Positions 50,139-59,423 of a DNA stretch of 64,000 bases are shown piece by piece. The first letter of the stretch is position 1. Every line of letters starts with the position of its first letter. Made by a program: the position numbers and the translations under genes. The stretch is from Candidatus Rifleibacteriota bacterium (GTDB taxonomy: Bacteria > Riflebacteria > Ozemobacteria > Ozemobacterales > Ozemobacteraceae), in NCBI GenBank assembly GCA_029560455.1, contig JAKQKW010000425.1:1-64000 (forward strand), in the 5' to 3' direction. Under the pieces are notes generated by a model. That model did not search any database. It was not told where the DNA came from and worked only from the letters and a program-made list of their open reading frames with translations.

Positions 50139-51215
50139 ATGATTTTTGAGCTGATGAAACTCTGTGTCGAAAAAGGTGCGTCTGACCTGCACTTTAAGGT
50201 CGGCTACCCTCCCATTTTGCGAATAGATGGTGCAATGCGGCTTATCAAAGATATGCCCGTCATTTCTGTGCCTGATTATGAGGCAATGCTTGAGTCGATC
50301 CTTGACGATCTGCAGCTGGTGAATTTCCTCAAACATCGCAAGCTCGATCTTGGCTTCAGCTTCCAGAATGCACGCTTCCGTGTCAATCTTTTCAACGATC
50401 TGCATGGTGGTAACGCCGTATTCAGGGTTATTCCGTTCAAACATCTGTCATTCAACGACATCGAATTGCCCCAGTCTGGCCGCAGGCTGGCTGACCGGCA
50501 GCGCGGTATCATTCTGGTAACCGGTGCAACCGGTGCAGGTAAATCAACGACCCTGTCGACTTTTATCACCCACATCAACAGTACCTACAATAAAACGATA
50601 GTTACTGTCGAAGACCCTATCGAATACCTGTTCGAAGACGATATGAGCCTGATCAGCCAGAGACAGGTCGGAGTCGACTGTCTCAGTTTTGAAGAAGGCA
50701 TCAGGGGCGCCCTTAAAATGGACTGCGACGTGCTGATGGTCGGCGAACTGCGCAATGCCGATGCGGTCGAAATGTCGCTGCTGGCCGCCGAATCAGGAAA
50801 GCTGGTTTTTGCGACTCTGCACAGCAACACGGCTATTCAGGCTATCGATCGTTTTGTTAACCTTTTTCCCCAGAATCTGCATACGCAGGTGCTTGGTCGG
50901 CTTGCTTCGCATCTGCAGGGAGTTGTCACCCAGACGCTGGTTCCGAGACGCCTGGGTCGAGGTCGCCTGGCTGCCTTCGAAATTCTGATCAACACACCGG
51001 CGGTGCGTGGTCTTATCAACGAAAACCGCGTTCATCTAATTCATTCGTATCTGGAATCAGGTTCGGGTTCCGGTATGGTATCGCTCGACAACTCTCTTGT
51101 TGAACTTGTAAACAGCGGTAAGGTCGATAAAAACGAAGCATTGATGAGAGCAAACAACAAGGCATTTGTTAAACGCAAGATTGAAGAACCCGAAGGCTCG
51201 GGAGGTGCAGCATGA
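50139..51215 (+). CDS. pilT: PilT-like twitching motility ATPase, first copy
   Basis: A 358-residue retraction-type ATPase. Walker A GATGAGKST (129-137), Asp box VTVEDPIE (155-162), Walker B DVLMVGELRN (197-206) and His box H228 in ATLHSNTA are all present. The Walker B motif ends in Asn where Asp is usual. The C-terminal element equivalent to PilT's AIRNLIRE is AVRGLINE (288-295), so the retraction signature is altered. The ATG follows GGAGG at 50130-50134. Its stop overlaps the second PilT-like gene by 4 bp (ATGA). Confidence 0.9.
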   Translation: MIFELMKLCVEKGASDLHFKVGYPPILRIDGAMRLIKDMPVISVPDYEAMLESILDDLQLVNFLKHRKLDLGFSFQNARFRVNLFNDLHGGNAVFRVIPFKHLSFNDIELPQSGRRLADRQRGIILVTGATGAGKSTTLSTFITHINSTYNKTIVTVEDPIEYLFEDDMSLISQRQVGVDCLSFEEGIRGALKMDCDVLMVGELRNADAVEMSLLAAESGKLVFATLHSNTAIQAIDRFVNLFPQNLHTQVLGRLASHLQGVVTQTLVPRRLGRGRLAAFEILINTPAVRGLINENRVHLIHSYLESGSGSGMVSLDNSLVELVNSGKVDKNEALMRANNKAFVKRKIEEPEGSGGAA

Positions 51216-52258
51216 GACCGGAAGTATTCGAATATTTTGAACGGGCCATCGAGCTCGGTGCCAGTGACCTGATTCTTAAACCCGGCGCTCCGCCATCGTT
51301 CAGAGTTAACCGGCATCTGATAATCTCTGAAGACGAAGCTCTTGCACCTCAGCAGATGTATGACCTGTTTTTGCCGATTGTCGATGCCGCCCAGCAGGAA
51401 GACCTGCGCTCGAAATTTTTCGTGAACTCGATATTTCAATATAAGTTCAATCGGGCTCGCATCAGATACTATATCTTTCAGCAGCGCGAAGGTCTTGCCG
51501 GGTCATTCCGCTTTATTCCTTCAAAAGTTCCGACGATCGAAGAGCTGCGACTGCCAGAAGCACTTATCGGCATAGCTGCCCGGCCACGCGGCCTGTTCCT
51601 GGTGACCGGCCCCGCCTGTTCAGGAAAAACCATGACGGTTGCGGCAATGGCTGATGCGATAAACAAACGCTTTGCCAGACATATCATTACCATGGAAAGC
51701 CCGGTCGAAGTTATTTATACCCCGAATCAGGCAGTATTCACGCAGGTAGAGATCGGCAAAGTCATCAATACCTATTCTGAGGCGCTTGTCAATTCGCTGC
51801 GCGAAGATCCTGATGTAATGGTCATCGGTGAACTTAAAGACCGCTCGATTGTTGAACAGGCACTGATGGCAGCTGAAACCGGCCACCTTGTCATTTCTTC
51901 GCTGCCGACCATGGGTGCGGCGCAGACCATTGAACACATCGTCAGCATGTATCCACCCGGTAAACAGGATGAAGCCCGGTCGCAGCTGAGCCTGAGTTTG
52001 ATCGGCATTTTTTCGCAGATGCTGATTCCGTGCGTTGATCCTTTTCAGCCGCCACGAGTGGCCTACGAACTCATGCTTGCCACCTCAGGGATTCGCAACC
52101 TGATTCGCGACAAAAAATACAATCAGCTGAATACGGCGATGATCATGGCACGTCGCGAAGGCTGCGTTACCTTCAAAGATACACTCGAAAGACTGATGCG
52201 CGATGACAGTATCGACCAGGCTATTGTTAAAAGTCTGCTGCAGGAGTTGGAAGAATGA
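51212..52258 (+). CDS. PilT-like ATPase with degenerate catalytic motifs, second copy
   Basis: A 348-residue paralogue of the preceding gene. Walker A GPACSGKT (133-140) is preserved. The Asp box reads MESPVE with Ser163 in place of Asp, and the His box has Pro232 (SSLPTMGA) where the first copy has His228. Walker B has E207 in VMVIGELKD. In contrast the C-terminal GIRNLIRD (293-300) is closer to the PilT consensus AIRNLIRE than the first copy. It may be an inactive or regulatory partner, like PilU-type accessories. Coupled by overlaps to both neighbours. Confidence 0.87.
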   Translation: MRPEVFEYFERAIELGASDLILKPGAPPSFRVNRHLIISEDEALAPQQMYDLFLPIVDAAQQEDLRSKFFVNSIFQYKFNRARIRYYIFQQREGLAGSFRFIPSKVPTIEELRLPEALIGIAARPRGLFLVTGPACSGKTMTVAAMADAINKRFARHIITMESPVEVIYTPNQAVFTQVEIGKVINTYSEALVNSLREDPDVMVIGELKDRSIVEQALMAAETGHLVISSLPTMGAAQTIEHIVSMYPPGKQDEARSQLSLSLIGIFSQMLIPCVDPFQPPRVAYELMLATSGIRNLIRDKKYNQLNTAMIMARREGCVTFKDTLERLMRDDSIDQAIVKSLLQELEE

Positions 52259-54567
52259 ACGAAATAGCTCAGAAAAGAATCAGAGATATTCGTGAAAAAA
52301 TCGCGAATGCAGTAAATAATCACCTCGGCGGTAAATTTTCAGAAGCGATAAAAGCCAGACTGGTGATGTTGATGGCTGAAGTTGGCATGGCGCAATCGGC
52401 AGGTTCTATCTACAGTTATCTTCAGACCCACCAGGATCAGGAAGAAGCCATAGTTGCTGCAAACCGTTTTGACAGCGACGAAATTCAGACCTATCTGCTT
52501 GAACTTCTTAAAAACCAGCGATCAGCGCATCGTGAAATCATTGTCGAATGCCTGGGCAGCCGGAAAAAGCCGGCACTGGTGGCCGAGCTCAAACAGTATC
52601 TCGCTGACCCGGACCGGCATGTCCGCTTTCAGACCGCCAACAGTCTGTTCAATATCGGCGGTAAAGAAGCCGCTCTCGCCATGTGCGAATTCATCTCAGA
52701 CCCGGATGAATGGATCTCGATGACGATTCTTCGTCTTCTCTGTATCATGCGCGAGCTTGACTCGATTCCTATTCTCATCGAAAAATACCATCAGGATGAA
52801 GATCTGCGCCGTAAAGCGCTGATGATCTCATTTCTCGCGAGGTTTAGAAGTGTAACCCTTCTGGGCATATTTGATCAGGGCTTGCAGGCAAGAGACGCCA
52901 GATTGCGCGCCAATTCGATCGAGGCGGTCGGGAATCTGAATCTTCCTGAAAATGAAATCAGAAGTCGCATAGAACCTTCTCTGCACGACCCGAATAACCG
53001 TATCAGAGCCAATTCTATTCTCGCCCTCGCCAGGCTCGACCCTGAAAAAATCAAGCCCGAAATCCGGGAAATGGTCGAGTCAAGCGATGTTCAGCTGCGA
53101 CGCAGTGCGGCGTTTATTCTTGGCATGATCCCTCCGACCGACTATCAGGATCTTGCTGCCATTCTGGTTGCCGACCAGAACGAAGCGGTGCGCAAGAGAA
53201 TGATTCAGTCTCTGAGAAATTATCCTTCGGACTTTGTTTGTAACCAGCTCGAACGCGCGCTGTCAGACAATAATAAATGGATCAGAAAGCACGCTATTGA
53301 TATGGCGGCACGCATTTCCAACTTTCCCCACAAAAAAATTCTTGGTCTGCTCAAAACCGAGCGGGCCGCTCCCAACCTTGAGGCCTGCATGAACTTTTTT
53401 GCCTTTCATCCTGTTGAAGAGGCGATGTCGGCAATCAAACTGCATGTCAAAGATCGCCGCCTTCAGGTTGTAAAGGCTCTTCTTAATTCTGTTGCCGCTA
53501 TTGGCGGTGTTGAAGGAGTTAAATCGGTGGCGCCCAGGCTTGAACAGAAAGACCCCGGCGTTATTCAGGCCCTCAGTGAAGTTCTTATCAAAGCCGGCGA
53601 CCGCAAAATTCTCGATGATCTCGTCGAAAGATTTGCGCATGTGCGGCATGAGCATCAGGTTTCTGTGCTGGTTCCGTCACTTATCAGCAGTGTCAAAATT
53701 CTTGATCAGGGCGAAAACATGCCCGAAGAACTTCTCAAGAGTCTTGAAACCATGGAAGTCGAGGAAAAACCGAAACCGTTGCCGCCTGAACCCTCTGTTG
53801 AAGATGTTTCTGAGTCGGCATCCACCGATGAAGAGCCGGTTGAAACCGGCGAAGAAGCGAAATTGCCTGATTCCGGCATAGATTTTGGCTCCGGCCTGCT
53901 GGATCTGCCCGCCCCCGGGGTTGACGAAAACGGCGAAGGCGATGACAGTGAAGAAACTGACTCTGAAGGCCGCAAGACCTCAGGGCATTATCGCCAGGGT
54001 CTTAAAGCATACAATATTGGTAAATACAAAAAGGCAATCAGCGAATTCAACAAGGTTCTTGAAACCGAAGAGCAGCCTCCGGCGAATGTCTTTCTCTATA
54101 TGGGCATCATGTTTGCTGACCAGGAAAAATACGAACAGGCACGCGAGTATCTGCAGACTTTTATCGACAAGGCTCCAGACCACGCGCGCGGCAATTTCCT
54201 GCTTGGCAAGGTTTTCAGGCAGCTTAAGAACTGGAGCGGCCTGATCAGGGTCTATTCAAGATTTACCGCCGGCGAACTCAAAGCTTCTGCTAAAATGAAG
54301 AAGCGCATTTACCATGATCTTGGTGTGGCGAATGTTCTGATTGGCCACTATGATGCCGGGTGTTCACAGCTCGAGAGCCTTTTGAAAATAGATCGGGAAA
54401 ACGCCGAAGCCGGTTACTATCTGGCGTTAGGTAAGTTTCATCTCAAGAAGATCAGCGAGGCTGAGGCGATTCTGCAGCAGGCCGCAAAGAGCGGGCATGG
54501 CAATAAACGTATCACCAGACTGATTGAGGCTCTGGCCGAAAAAATCAAGGGCGGCCCCGCTGACTGA
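52255..54567 (+). CDS. HEAT-TPR fusion protein
   Basis: A 770-residue soluble protein. Residues about 60-490 are HEAT repeats (for example NNRIRANSILALARLDPEK, ARLRANSIEAVGNL). An acidic, Pro/Glu-rich linker follows at about 500-570, then TPR units about 575-755 (HYRQGLKAYNIGKYKKAISE, KYEQAREYLQTFIDKAPDHA). The ATGA overlap with the second PilT-like gene indicates coupled synthesis with the motor ATPases. It is probably a scaffold, and the HEAT consensus matches that in the T4P-operon HEAT protein. Function is unknown. Confidence 0.88.
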   Translation: MNEIAQKRIRDIREKIANAVNNHLGGKFSEAIKARLVMLMAEVGMAQSAGSIYSYLQTHQDQEEAIVAANRFDSDEIQTYLLELLKNQRSAHREIIVECLGSRKKPALVAELKQYLADPDRHVRFQTANSLFNIGGKEAALAMCEFISDPDEWISMTILRLLCIMRELDSIPILIEKYHQDEDLRRKALMISFLARFRSVTLLGIFDQGLQARDARLRANSIEAVGNLNLPENEIRSRIEPSLHDPNNRIRANSILALARLDPEKIKPEIREMVESSDVQLRRSAAFILGMIPPTDYQDLAAILVADQNEAVRKRMIQSLRNYPSDFVCNQLERALSDNNKWIRKHAIDMAARISNFPHKKILGLLKTERAAPNLEACMNFFAFHPVEEAMSAIKLHVKDRRLQVVKALLNSVAAIGGVEGVKSVAPRLEQKDPGVIQALSEVLIKAGDRKILDDLVERFAHVRHEHQVSVLVPSLISSVKILDQGENMPEELLKSLETMEVEEKPKPLPPEPSVEDVSESASTDEEPVETGEEAKLPDSGIDFGSGLLDLPAPGVDENGEGDDSEETDSEGRKTSGHYRQGLKAYNIGKYKKAISEFNKVLETEEQPPANVFLYMGIMFADQEKYEQAREYLQTFIDKAPDHARGNFLLGKVFRQLKNWSGLIRVYSRFTAGELKASAKMKKRIYHDLGVANVLIGHYDAGCSQLESLLKIDRENAEAGYYLALGKFHLKKISEAEAILQQAAKSGHGNKRITRLIEALAEKIKGGPAD

Positions 54568-54589
54568 TTTTGCAGAATGGAAGCAAACG

Positions 54590-56110
54590 ATGGATATCAA
54601 GGTAAAAAAACTTCTTAAAGATCTGACAAACAGCGATGACGATCTGCGGGCTCTTTCAGCGATGACGCTGATGAAGCTCGATTTTCCTGACCGGGCGGTG
54701 CGCGAAGAAATTCTGCTGAATCTGATCGAAGCAACCCAGGATCAGAATGTTGCGGTCAGATTTTTTGCCAGAAAAGCCATAGACAAGATACGAAAAACCG
54801 AAAAGCTTCTCAAAACCGCCAGTGGTGAGACGGCTGCCGTCGATCCTGCAGAAAAACTTGTTTCAGGCGATTATCAGGATCGTCTTGCCGCGGTAATGGA
54901 AGTGAAAGCCAGCAACAGAGCTGATTTTAAAGATCAGCTTGTCGAGATGCTCGGGACAGAGGAACATACCTTCGTGCGTGCAGCATTGATAAGTTGTCTT
55001 GCCGGTTTTTTAAAAAAGGACGAAGCCGGTATTCTCAGCCGCTTTCTCTCAGATTCTGACAACCGGGTGCGTTCCAATACCATTGAAGCGCTGGAAATTC
55101 TGAAGGCCGAAGATTCGATTCCGGCGCTTTTTTCGGCTCTATCTGACCCCGATAATCGTATCAGAGCTGTTGCTGCCAAGGCCCTGCAGACTTTTGGCGA
55201 GGAAAAGGTCTTCGCTGAGCTCAGAAAGATGCTTGAGTCACCCGAAGAGTGGATGAAAGGCAGCGCCATTTATGCCCTTTCGCATATTCAGGCGGGTGAA
55301 GCGATAGAGTTGCTGCTTGAAACAGCGAGGGCGGCTACCCATGCCGAAACTCGTGTTAAAGCCATTGTTGCTCTGGCCAATTACCATGATTCATGTGCTT
55401 ATGGCTTTCTCAAAGGACTCGGAACCTCTGGTGAAGGGGTTTTTAAGGAGACCGCCCAGAAAGCTCTCAAGCTGATGGAAGAAAAGTTCGGGGCCGAACC
55501 ACCGACCAGAACTTTGATAGTTCAGCCCGAAGAGGCGGGTCGTTCGGCTGACGGAAAAATTGATGGCAAGCCAGCTGAAAGCGACAAGCCGGAAGATCTT
55601 GCATCAACGGTTACCCGGTTTTTTCGCAAGGGCAAAGAAGAGGCTGTCGGTCTGTCAAACCGCGCCGCTCTTAATTTTTCAGTAACCGATCTGAAAAAGG
55701 AACTCGATGAGCTGTGCAGAGAAATCGGCCGGATAATGTTTGATGTCTATCAGGCCGGCGAAATAGAGTATGCCGACATGCTGAGTATTGGTCACGAGAT
55801 TCTCAGAATGAACTTTTTCATTCAGAAATATACCGAACAGGAAGAAAAGCTTGCCGGTGCCAAACCAGAGGGCTTTTTTGGGCAGCTGAAAAGCCTTTTC
55901 TCGAAATCGCCGGAGCAAAAAGCCACTGCCTCACAGGCTGAAAAGTTTTCTAAACGCCGTGATGAGCTTTTGCTGAAACTTGGCCAGCTGGCGGTGAAAA
56001 AATATGAAAAAGACGAGTTCAGACACAAACTGCTTGAACCGCATATGGTCACTTACCAGAAACTGACAAAAAAACTTTCGGGTGAGCAGAAAAAACTTGA
56101 TGAAAATTGA
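54590..56110 (+). CDS. HEAT-repeat protein with C-terminal helical domain
   Basis: A 506-residue protein from the ATG at 54590, which has GGAAG six bases upstream; an open frame 22 codons longer overlaps the previous gene. HEAT repeats run about 1-310 (NRVRSNTIEALEILKAEDS, NRIRAVAAKALQTFG). The C-terminal third is charged and helix-rich (KELDELCREIGRIMFDVYQA) without a recognised domain. No signal peptide. It follows the HEAT-TPR gene and precedes apt by 7 bp. Confidence 0.85.
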   Translation: MDIKVKKLLKDLTNSDDDLRALSAMTLMKLDFPDRAVREEILLNLIEATQDQNVAVRFFARKAIDKIRKTEKLLKTASGETAAVDPAEKLVSGDYQDRLAAVMEVKASNRADFKDQLVEMLGTEEHTFVRAALISCLAGFLKKDEAGILSRFLSDSDNRVRSNTIEALEILKAEDSIPALFSALSDPDNRIRAVAAKALQTFGEEKVFAELRKMLESPEEWMKGSAIYALSHIQAGEAIELLLETARAATHAETRVKAIVALANYHDSCAYGFLKGLGTSGEGVFKETAQKALKLMEEKFGAEPPTRTLIVQPEEAGRSADGKIDGKPAESDKPEDLASTVTRFFRKGKEEAVGLSNRAALNFSVTDLKKELDELCREIGRIMFDVYQAGEIEYADMLSIGHEILRMNFFIQKYTEQEEKLAGAKPEGFFGQLKSLFSKSPEQKATASQAEKFSKRRDELLLKLGQLAVKKYEKDEFRHKLLEPHMVTYQKLTKKLSGEQKKLDEN

Positions 56111-56117
56111 GGAAAAT

Positions 56118-56630
56118 ATGGATTTAAATGCTTTTATCAGAGATGTTCCCGATTTCCCCAAGCCGGGCATTATTTTCAAGGATATTACCCCTCTTCTCAA
56201 TGATCCGAAGGCTTTTGCCTGCCTGATTGACATCTTTGCCGACAAATACCGCAATTCAGGCATCAGCCATGTCTGCGGCATTGAATCACGCGGTTTTATT
56301 ATCGGTGCAGCTCTTGCTCTCAGACTCGGTATCGGCTTCGTGCCGATCCGCAAGGCAGGCAAACTGCCATGCAAAAAGATTCGTCGTGAATACAGCCTTG
56401 AATACGGCACTGACGCTATCGAAATTCATGCCGACGCGGTAAATAGAGGCGAAAAGGTGCTTCTTGTCGATGATCTTATCGCGACCGGCGGCACAGCTTT
56501 GGCAGCTGTTGAACTTCTTCAGGACATTGGTGCGCAGGTAACCGGCATTGCTTTTGCCATCGAGCTCGAATTTCTGAAAGGTCGCGATCGTTTTGACAGC
56601 AGCAGGATCTTTTCGGTGCTCAAATACTGA
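56118..56630 (+). CDS. apt: Adenine phosphoribosyltransferase
   Basis: Apt salvages adenine to AMP using PRPP. From the ATG at 56118 the protein is 170 residues, the family length. This start aligns with the Bacillus-type N-terminus (MDLNAFIRDVPDFPKPG) and has GAGG five bases upstream; earlier in-frame ATGs lie inside the upstream HEAT gene. The PRPP-binding motif VLLVDDLIATGGTA is at 114-127, and GIESRGFIIGAALA and GFVPIRKAGKLP are typical. It is a housekeeping gene at the end of a motility-related plus-strand series. Confidence 0.96.
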   Translation: MDLNAFIRDVPDFPKPGIIFKDITPLLNDPKAFACLIDIFADKYRNSGISHVCGIESRGFIIGAALALRLGIGFVPIRKAGKLPCKKIRREYSLEYGTDAIEIHADAVNRGEKVLLVDDLIATGGTALAAVELLQDIGAQVTGIAFAIELEFLKGRDRFDSSRIFSVLKY

Positions 56631-57333
56631 TCTCCCGATCTGGGCGGTAATCCCGGCCCGCGGCGGTTCAAAAAGACTGCCGCGAAAGAATGCCATGCCG
56701 TTTGCCGATGGCGATTCACTTACAGTGCGCACCATCCGCAAGGCAGTCGAGTCTAACTGTTTCAGTCGCGTGCTTCTCAGTACCGATGACTCGCAGATTG
56801 CCGCTGACGGCAAGGCAGCCGGCGCGCTGGTTCCCTTTATCAGACCTGCTGATCTCTCAGGTGACCAGGCTTCTTCACTCGATGTTCTTTTGCACGCGAT
56901 TACTGAGCTGAAAAAGCTGTTTAAAGAAGAAAACCCCGGAGTCGTTGCACTTCTGCAGGTGACTTCGCCGCTGTTGAGTGTCAGACATATTGCCGCAGCG
57001 GTTGAAACTTTTTTTGCGGGCGGTTTTAACAGTCTTTCTTCAATGGTTGCAGTCGAGCAATACCCTGAGTGGATGTTCAGAGTGAACGAAAACCATCATG
57101 CCACCCCTGAAAGTAATGCAGGGATCATCTGCCCGACCGACCAGATTCCGGTCAGATATATTGAGAATGGCGCGATCTATCTGGTCAGATACGAATGGCT
57201 GGCCGAGCACCGTAGTCTCTATGATTTTGCCAGGCACGGCTGCTATGCGATGTCTGCTGAAGAGTCTGTTGATATCGATACCCGCTCAGACTGGGAATAT
57301 GCAGAATTTCTGCTGCGTCGCCGCCAGGCCTGA
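56593..57333 (+). CDS. NeuA-like CMP-sugar (acylneuraminate-type) cytidylyltransferase
   Basis: A 246-residue nucleotidyltransferase of the acylneuraminate cytidylyltransferase family, which activates nine-carbon acids such as sialic, legionaminic or pseudaminic acid with CTP. The N-terminal IWAVIPARGGSKRLPRKN (16-33) is the CTP-binding signature; LLQVTSPLLSVRHI, ENGAIYLV and SVDIDTRSDWEYAEF follow. It is not the KdsB (CMP-Kdo) type. Its only in-frame start before the conserved block is a TTG at 56593, overlapping apt by 38 bp. No nonulosonate biosynthesis genes are adjacent. Confidence 0.86.
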   Translation: MTAAGSFRCSNTDLPIWAVIPARGGSKRLPRKNAMPFADGDSLTVRTIRKAVESNCFSRVLLSTDDSQIAADGKAAGALVPFIRPADLSGDQASSLDVLLHAITELKKLFKEENPGVVALLQVTSPLLSVRHIAAAVETFFAGGFNSLSSMVAVEQYPEWMFRVNENHHATPESNAGIICPTDQIPVRYIENGAIYLVRYEWLAEHRSLYDFARHGCYAMSAEESVDIDTRSDWEYAEFLLRRRQA

Positions 57334-57344
57334 GCGGTTTTGCT

Positions 57345-59423
57345 TCAGCTTTCGTTGCGGTTCATGACCGGGTTATAGAGAGTCGCCTGGTTGCGGCCAT
57401 GCTGCTTTGAGTAATAGAGCGCAAAGTCGGCTTTCTGAATCAGATCGGCCTTGGATTTTGCCGCATCCGGGTAACAGCTGACACCGAGAGAAACGGTCAG
57501 AGGAACACGTTCACCGTTGATTCTGAAGTCAAAGCCCTCGATAGCGGTTCTGATGCGCTCAGCCGGGATAAGTGAACCCTCACCATTCTTTTCAGGGCAG
57601 ATTACGACAAATTCTTCACCACCGTAACGTGCCGGAATATCGATTTCGCGCACATTCTTTTCGATAAGACGGGCAACCGTTTTGAGAACTCTGTCGCCTT
57701 CGGGGTGCCCGAAAGTGTCGTTGAATTTCTTGAAATGGTCGACATCAAGAATGATCAGTGAAACATGGTTTTCGTAGCGGTCAGCGCGTTGAATTTCTTC
57801 ATCGAGGCGCTGCTGAAAATAACGGTGGTTGTAAAGCCTGGTCATCTCGTCGGTGACTGCATAACGATACAGTCTGGCGTTATCGATGGCGATTGCTGCC
57901 TGATTTGCGAGATTGATGAATAGCTCGAAATCTTTTTCAGAGAAGCTGTCTGGCTCTGAACGTGAAATGTTGAGGGTGCCGAGAATCTTGTCTTTAGCCG
58001 TAAGTGGCACACACATCATTGTGCCGGTGCGGATATTTTTCTTTTTGATGCTCTGAAAGGTGGCGTCGGTTTCGACATTCCTGGCAAAGAGCGGTTGACG
58101 GTTTTTTACAACCCAGCCGGCTACCGATTCGCCGATTTCCAGTCGTGTATCACGGGTGATTTCTTCGCTGAGACCAACCGCCACACCGATGGTAAGATTC
58201 TTTTCGGCGTCGTCGAGCAGCATCAGCGAGCCTTTTTCGGCTTTGACGACCTTGACGACAATTTCTAGAATCATATTCTGCAGTTTTCTGAAGTCGAGTT
58301 CAGAACTGATGGCTTTGCCAACTTCATAAAGGGTCGAAAGCTGCAGAATGCGATAGTCAAGGTCGGCCTTGGTGGTGCGCAGATTCACCCGCATTTCGTC
58401 GAAGGTCGTTGTCAGTTCGCCGATTTCATCGCTGGACATTGGCTGTATACGGTGTTCAAAATCGCCGCCGCTTATTTGTCGGGCGCCATTAATCAGATTC
58501 GAAAGTGGAGCGGTAAAACCCCTTGCAAGCAATACCGCCAGAAAGATTGAAATGATCGCTGTCAGTGAGAGAATTCTGATTATTCGGGCTCTGAATTTAT
58601 AAACTGCGTCGAAAGCGATTCTCTCGGGTATCTGCAGAACTATTGTCCAGTTCGGAGCCTGATAAAAATCGAATTTTTTCAGTGATACCGCAGTAATCAG
58701 ATATGGCTCTCCGTCAATGTCACGCAGACGTGTGAGATCACTGTCGATGGTTTCTGAAAGTGGAATATTGAGAGTTCTGGATTCTTCAGAAGATCTGGCT
58801 ATCACCGAACCGGCTTCGTCAAGAACCAGCCCCTGCGATTTTGAGTTTTTCAGGGCATTGCGCAGCAGGTCGCGTATGCTTGAAAGGTTCACCTCAGAAA
58901 TGAGAACGCCGGTTATGCCGAGTCTTTCTGGCGATTTGATCACCGATTCAAGAGTCATGAAAGGCATGCCATCGGCTGAGGTAACAACTTCAGAGAGTGA
59001 GCCCTGGTAACTGCGTCTGATTGCTTTTGAGTAAAGCCAGTCGGCAGGCAGTTTTGTGGCTGCATCGGTTGTGGCAATGATGTTTCGTTCGCTGTCGATA
59101 AGATACATCAGTTTAAAGAAAGCGAAATGCCGCATCAGGGCGTTGAAAAAATCTTCTGAAACAGCCGGGTTCAGGGATTTTACCGCTTCCAGTTCACCGA
59201 TTGCATTGAGCAGACGACGCGTAAACTCGAGGTTTTCGTAAATCCCGTGAGCAAGGGTGTTAGAAAGCTCAAGATGGCTGGCGGTAACCTCTTCGGTGGT
59301 AAATTTTTTCTGGTTGAAGTAGGCCTGGTAGCCCAGAAAAGCCAGTGGAATCAGGGAAATCAGAAGAATGATTATTGTCAGTCTGGCTCTGATGCCTGGT
59401 TTTAAAAGGCTTCGGCTGTTCAT
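57345..59423 (-). CDS. Membrane diguanylate cyclase (Cache-HAMP-GAF-GGDEF)
   Basis: A 692-residue sensor. TM1 is about 14-32, a periplasmic dCache-like domain about 35-275, TM2 about 285-305, HAMP about 306-360, GAF about 385-520 and GGDEF about 525-688. The active site reads RYGGEEFVVI, with the inhibitory I-site RxxD (REID) properly spaced before it, so it should make c-di-GMP with product inhibition. c-di-GMP could act on the MshEN domain of PilB in the same window. Its start overlaps the TPR gene stop by 4 bp. Confidence 0.93.
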   Translation of the reverse strand: MNSRSLLKPGIRARLTIIILLISLIPLAFLGYQAYFNQKKFTTEEVTASHLELSNTLAHGIYENLEFTRRLLNAIGELEAVKSLNPAVSEDFFNALMRHFAFFKLMYLIDSERNIIATTDAATKLPADWLYSKAIRRSYQGSLSEVVTSADGMPFMTLESVIKSPERLGITGVLISEVNLSSIRDLLRNALKNSKSQGLVLDEAGSVIARSSEESRTLNIPLSETIDSDLTRLRDIDGEPYLITAVSLKKFDFYQAPNWTIVLQIPERIAFDAVYKFRARIIRILSLTAIISIFLAVLLARGFTAPLSNLINGARQISGGDFEHRIQPMSSDEIGELTTTFDEMRVNLRTTKADLDYRILQLSTLYEVGKAISSELDFRKLQNMILEIVVKVVKAEKGSLMLLDDAEKNLTIGVAVGLSEEITRDTRLEIGESVAGWVVKNRQPLFARNVETDATFQSIKKKNIRTGTMMCVPLTAKDKILGTLNISRSEPDSFSEKDFELFINLANQAAIAIDNARLYRYAVTDEMTRLYNHRYFQQRLDEEIQRADRYENHVSLIILDVDHFKKFNDTFGHPEGDRVLKTVARLIEKNVREIDIPARYGGEEFVVICPEKNGEGSLIPAERIRTAIEGFDFRINGERVPLTVSLGVSCYPDAAKSKADLIQKADFALYYSKQHGRNQATLYNPVMNRNES

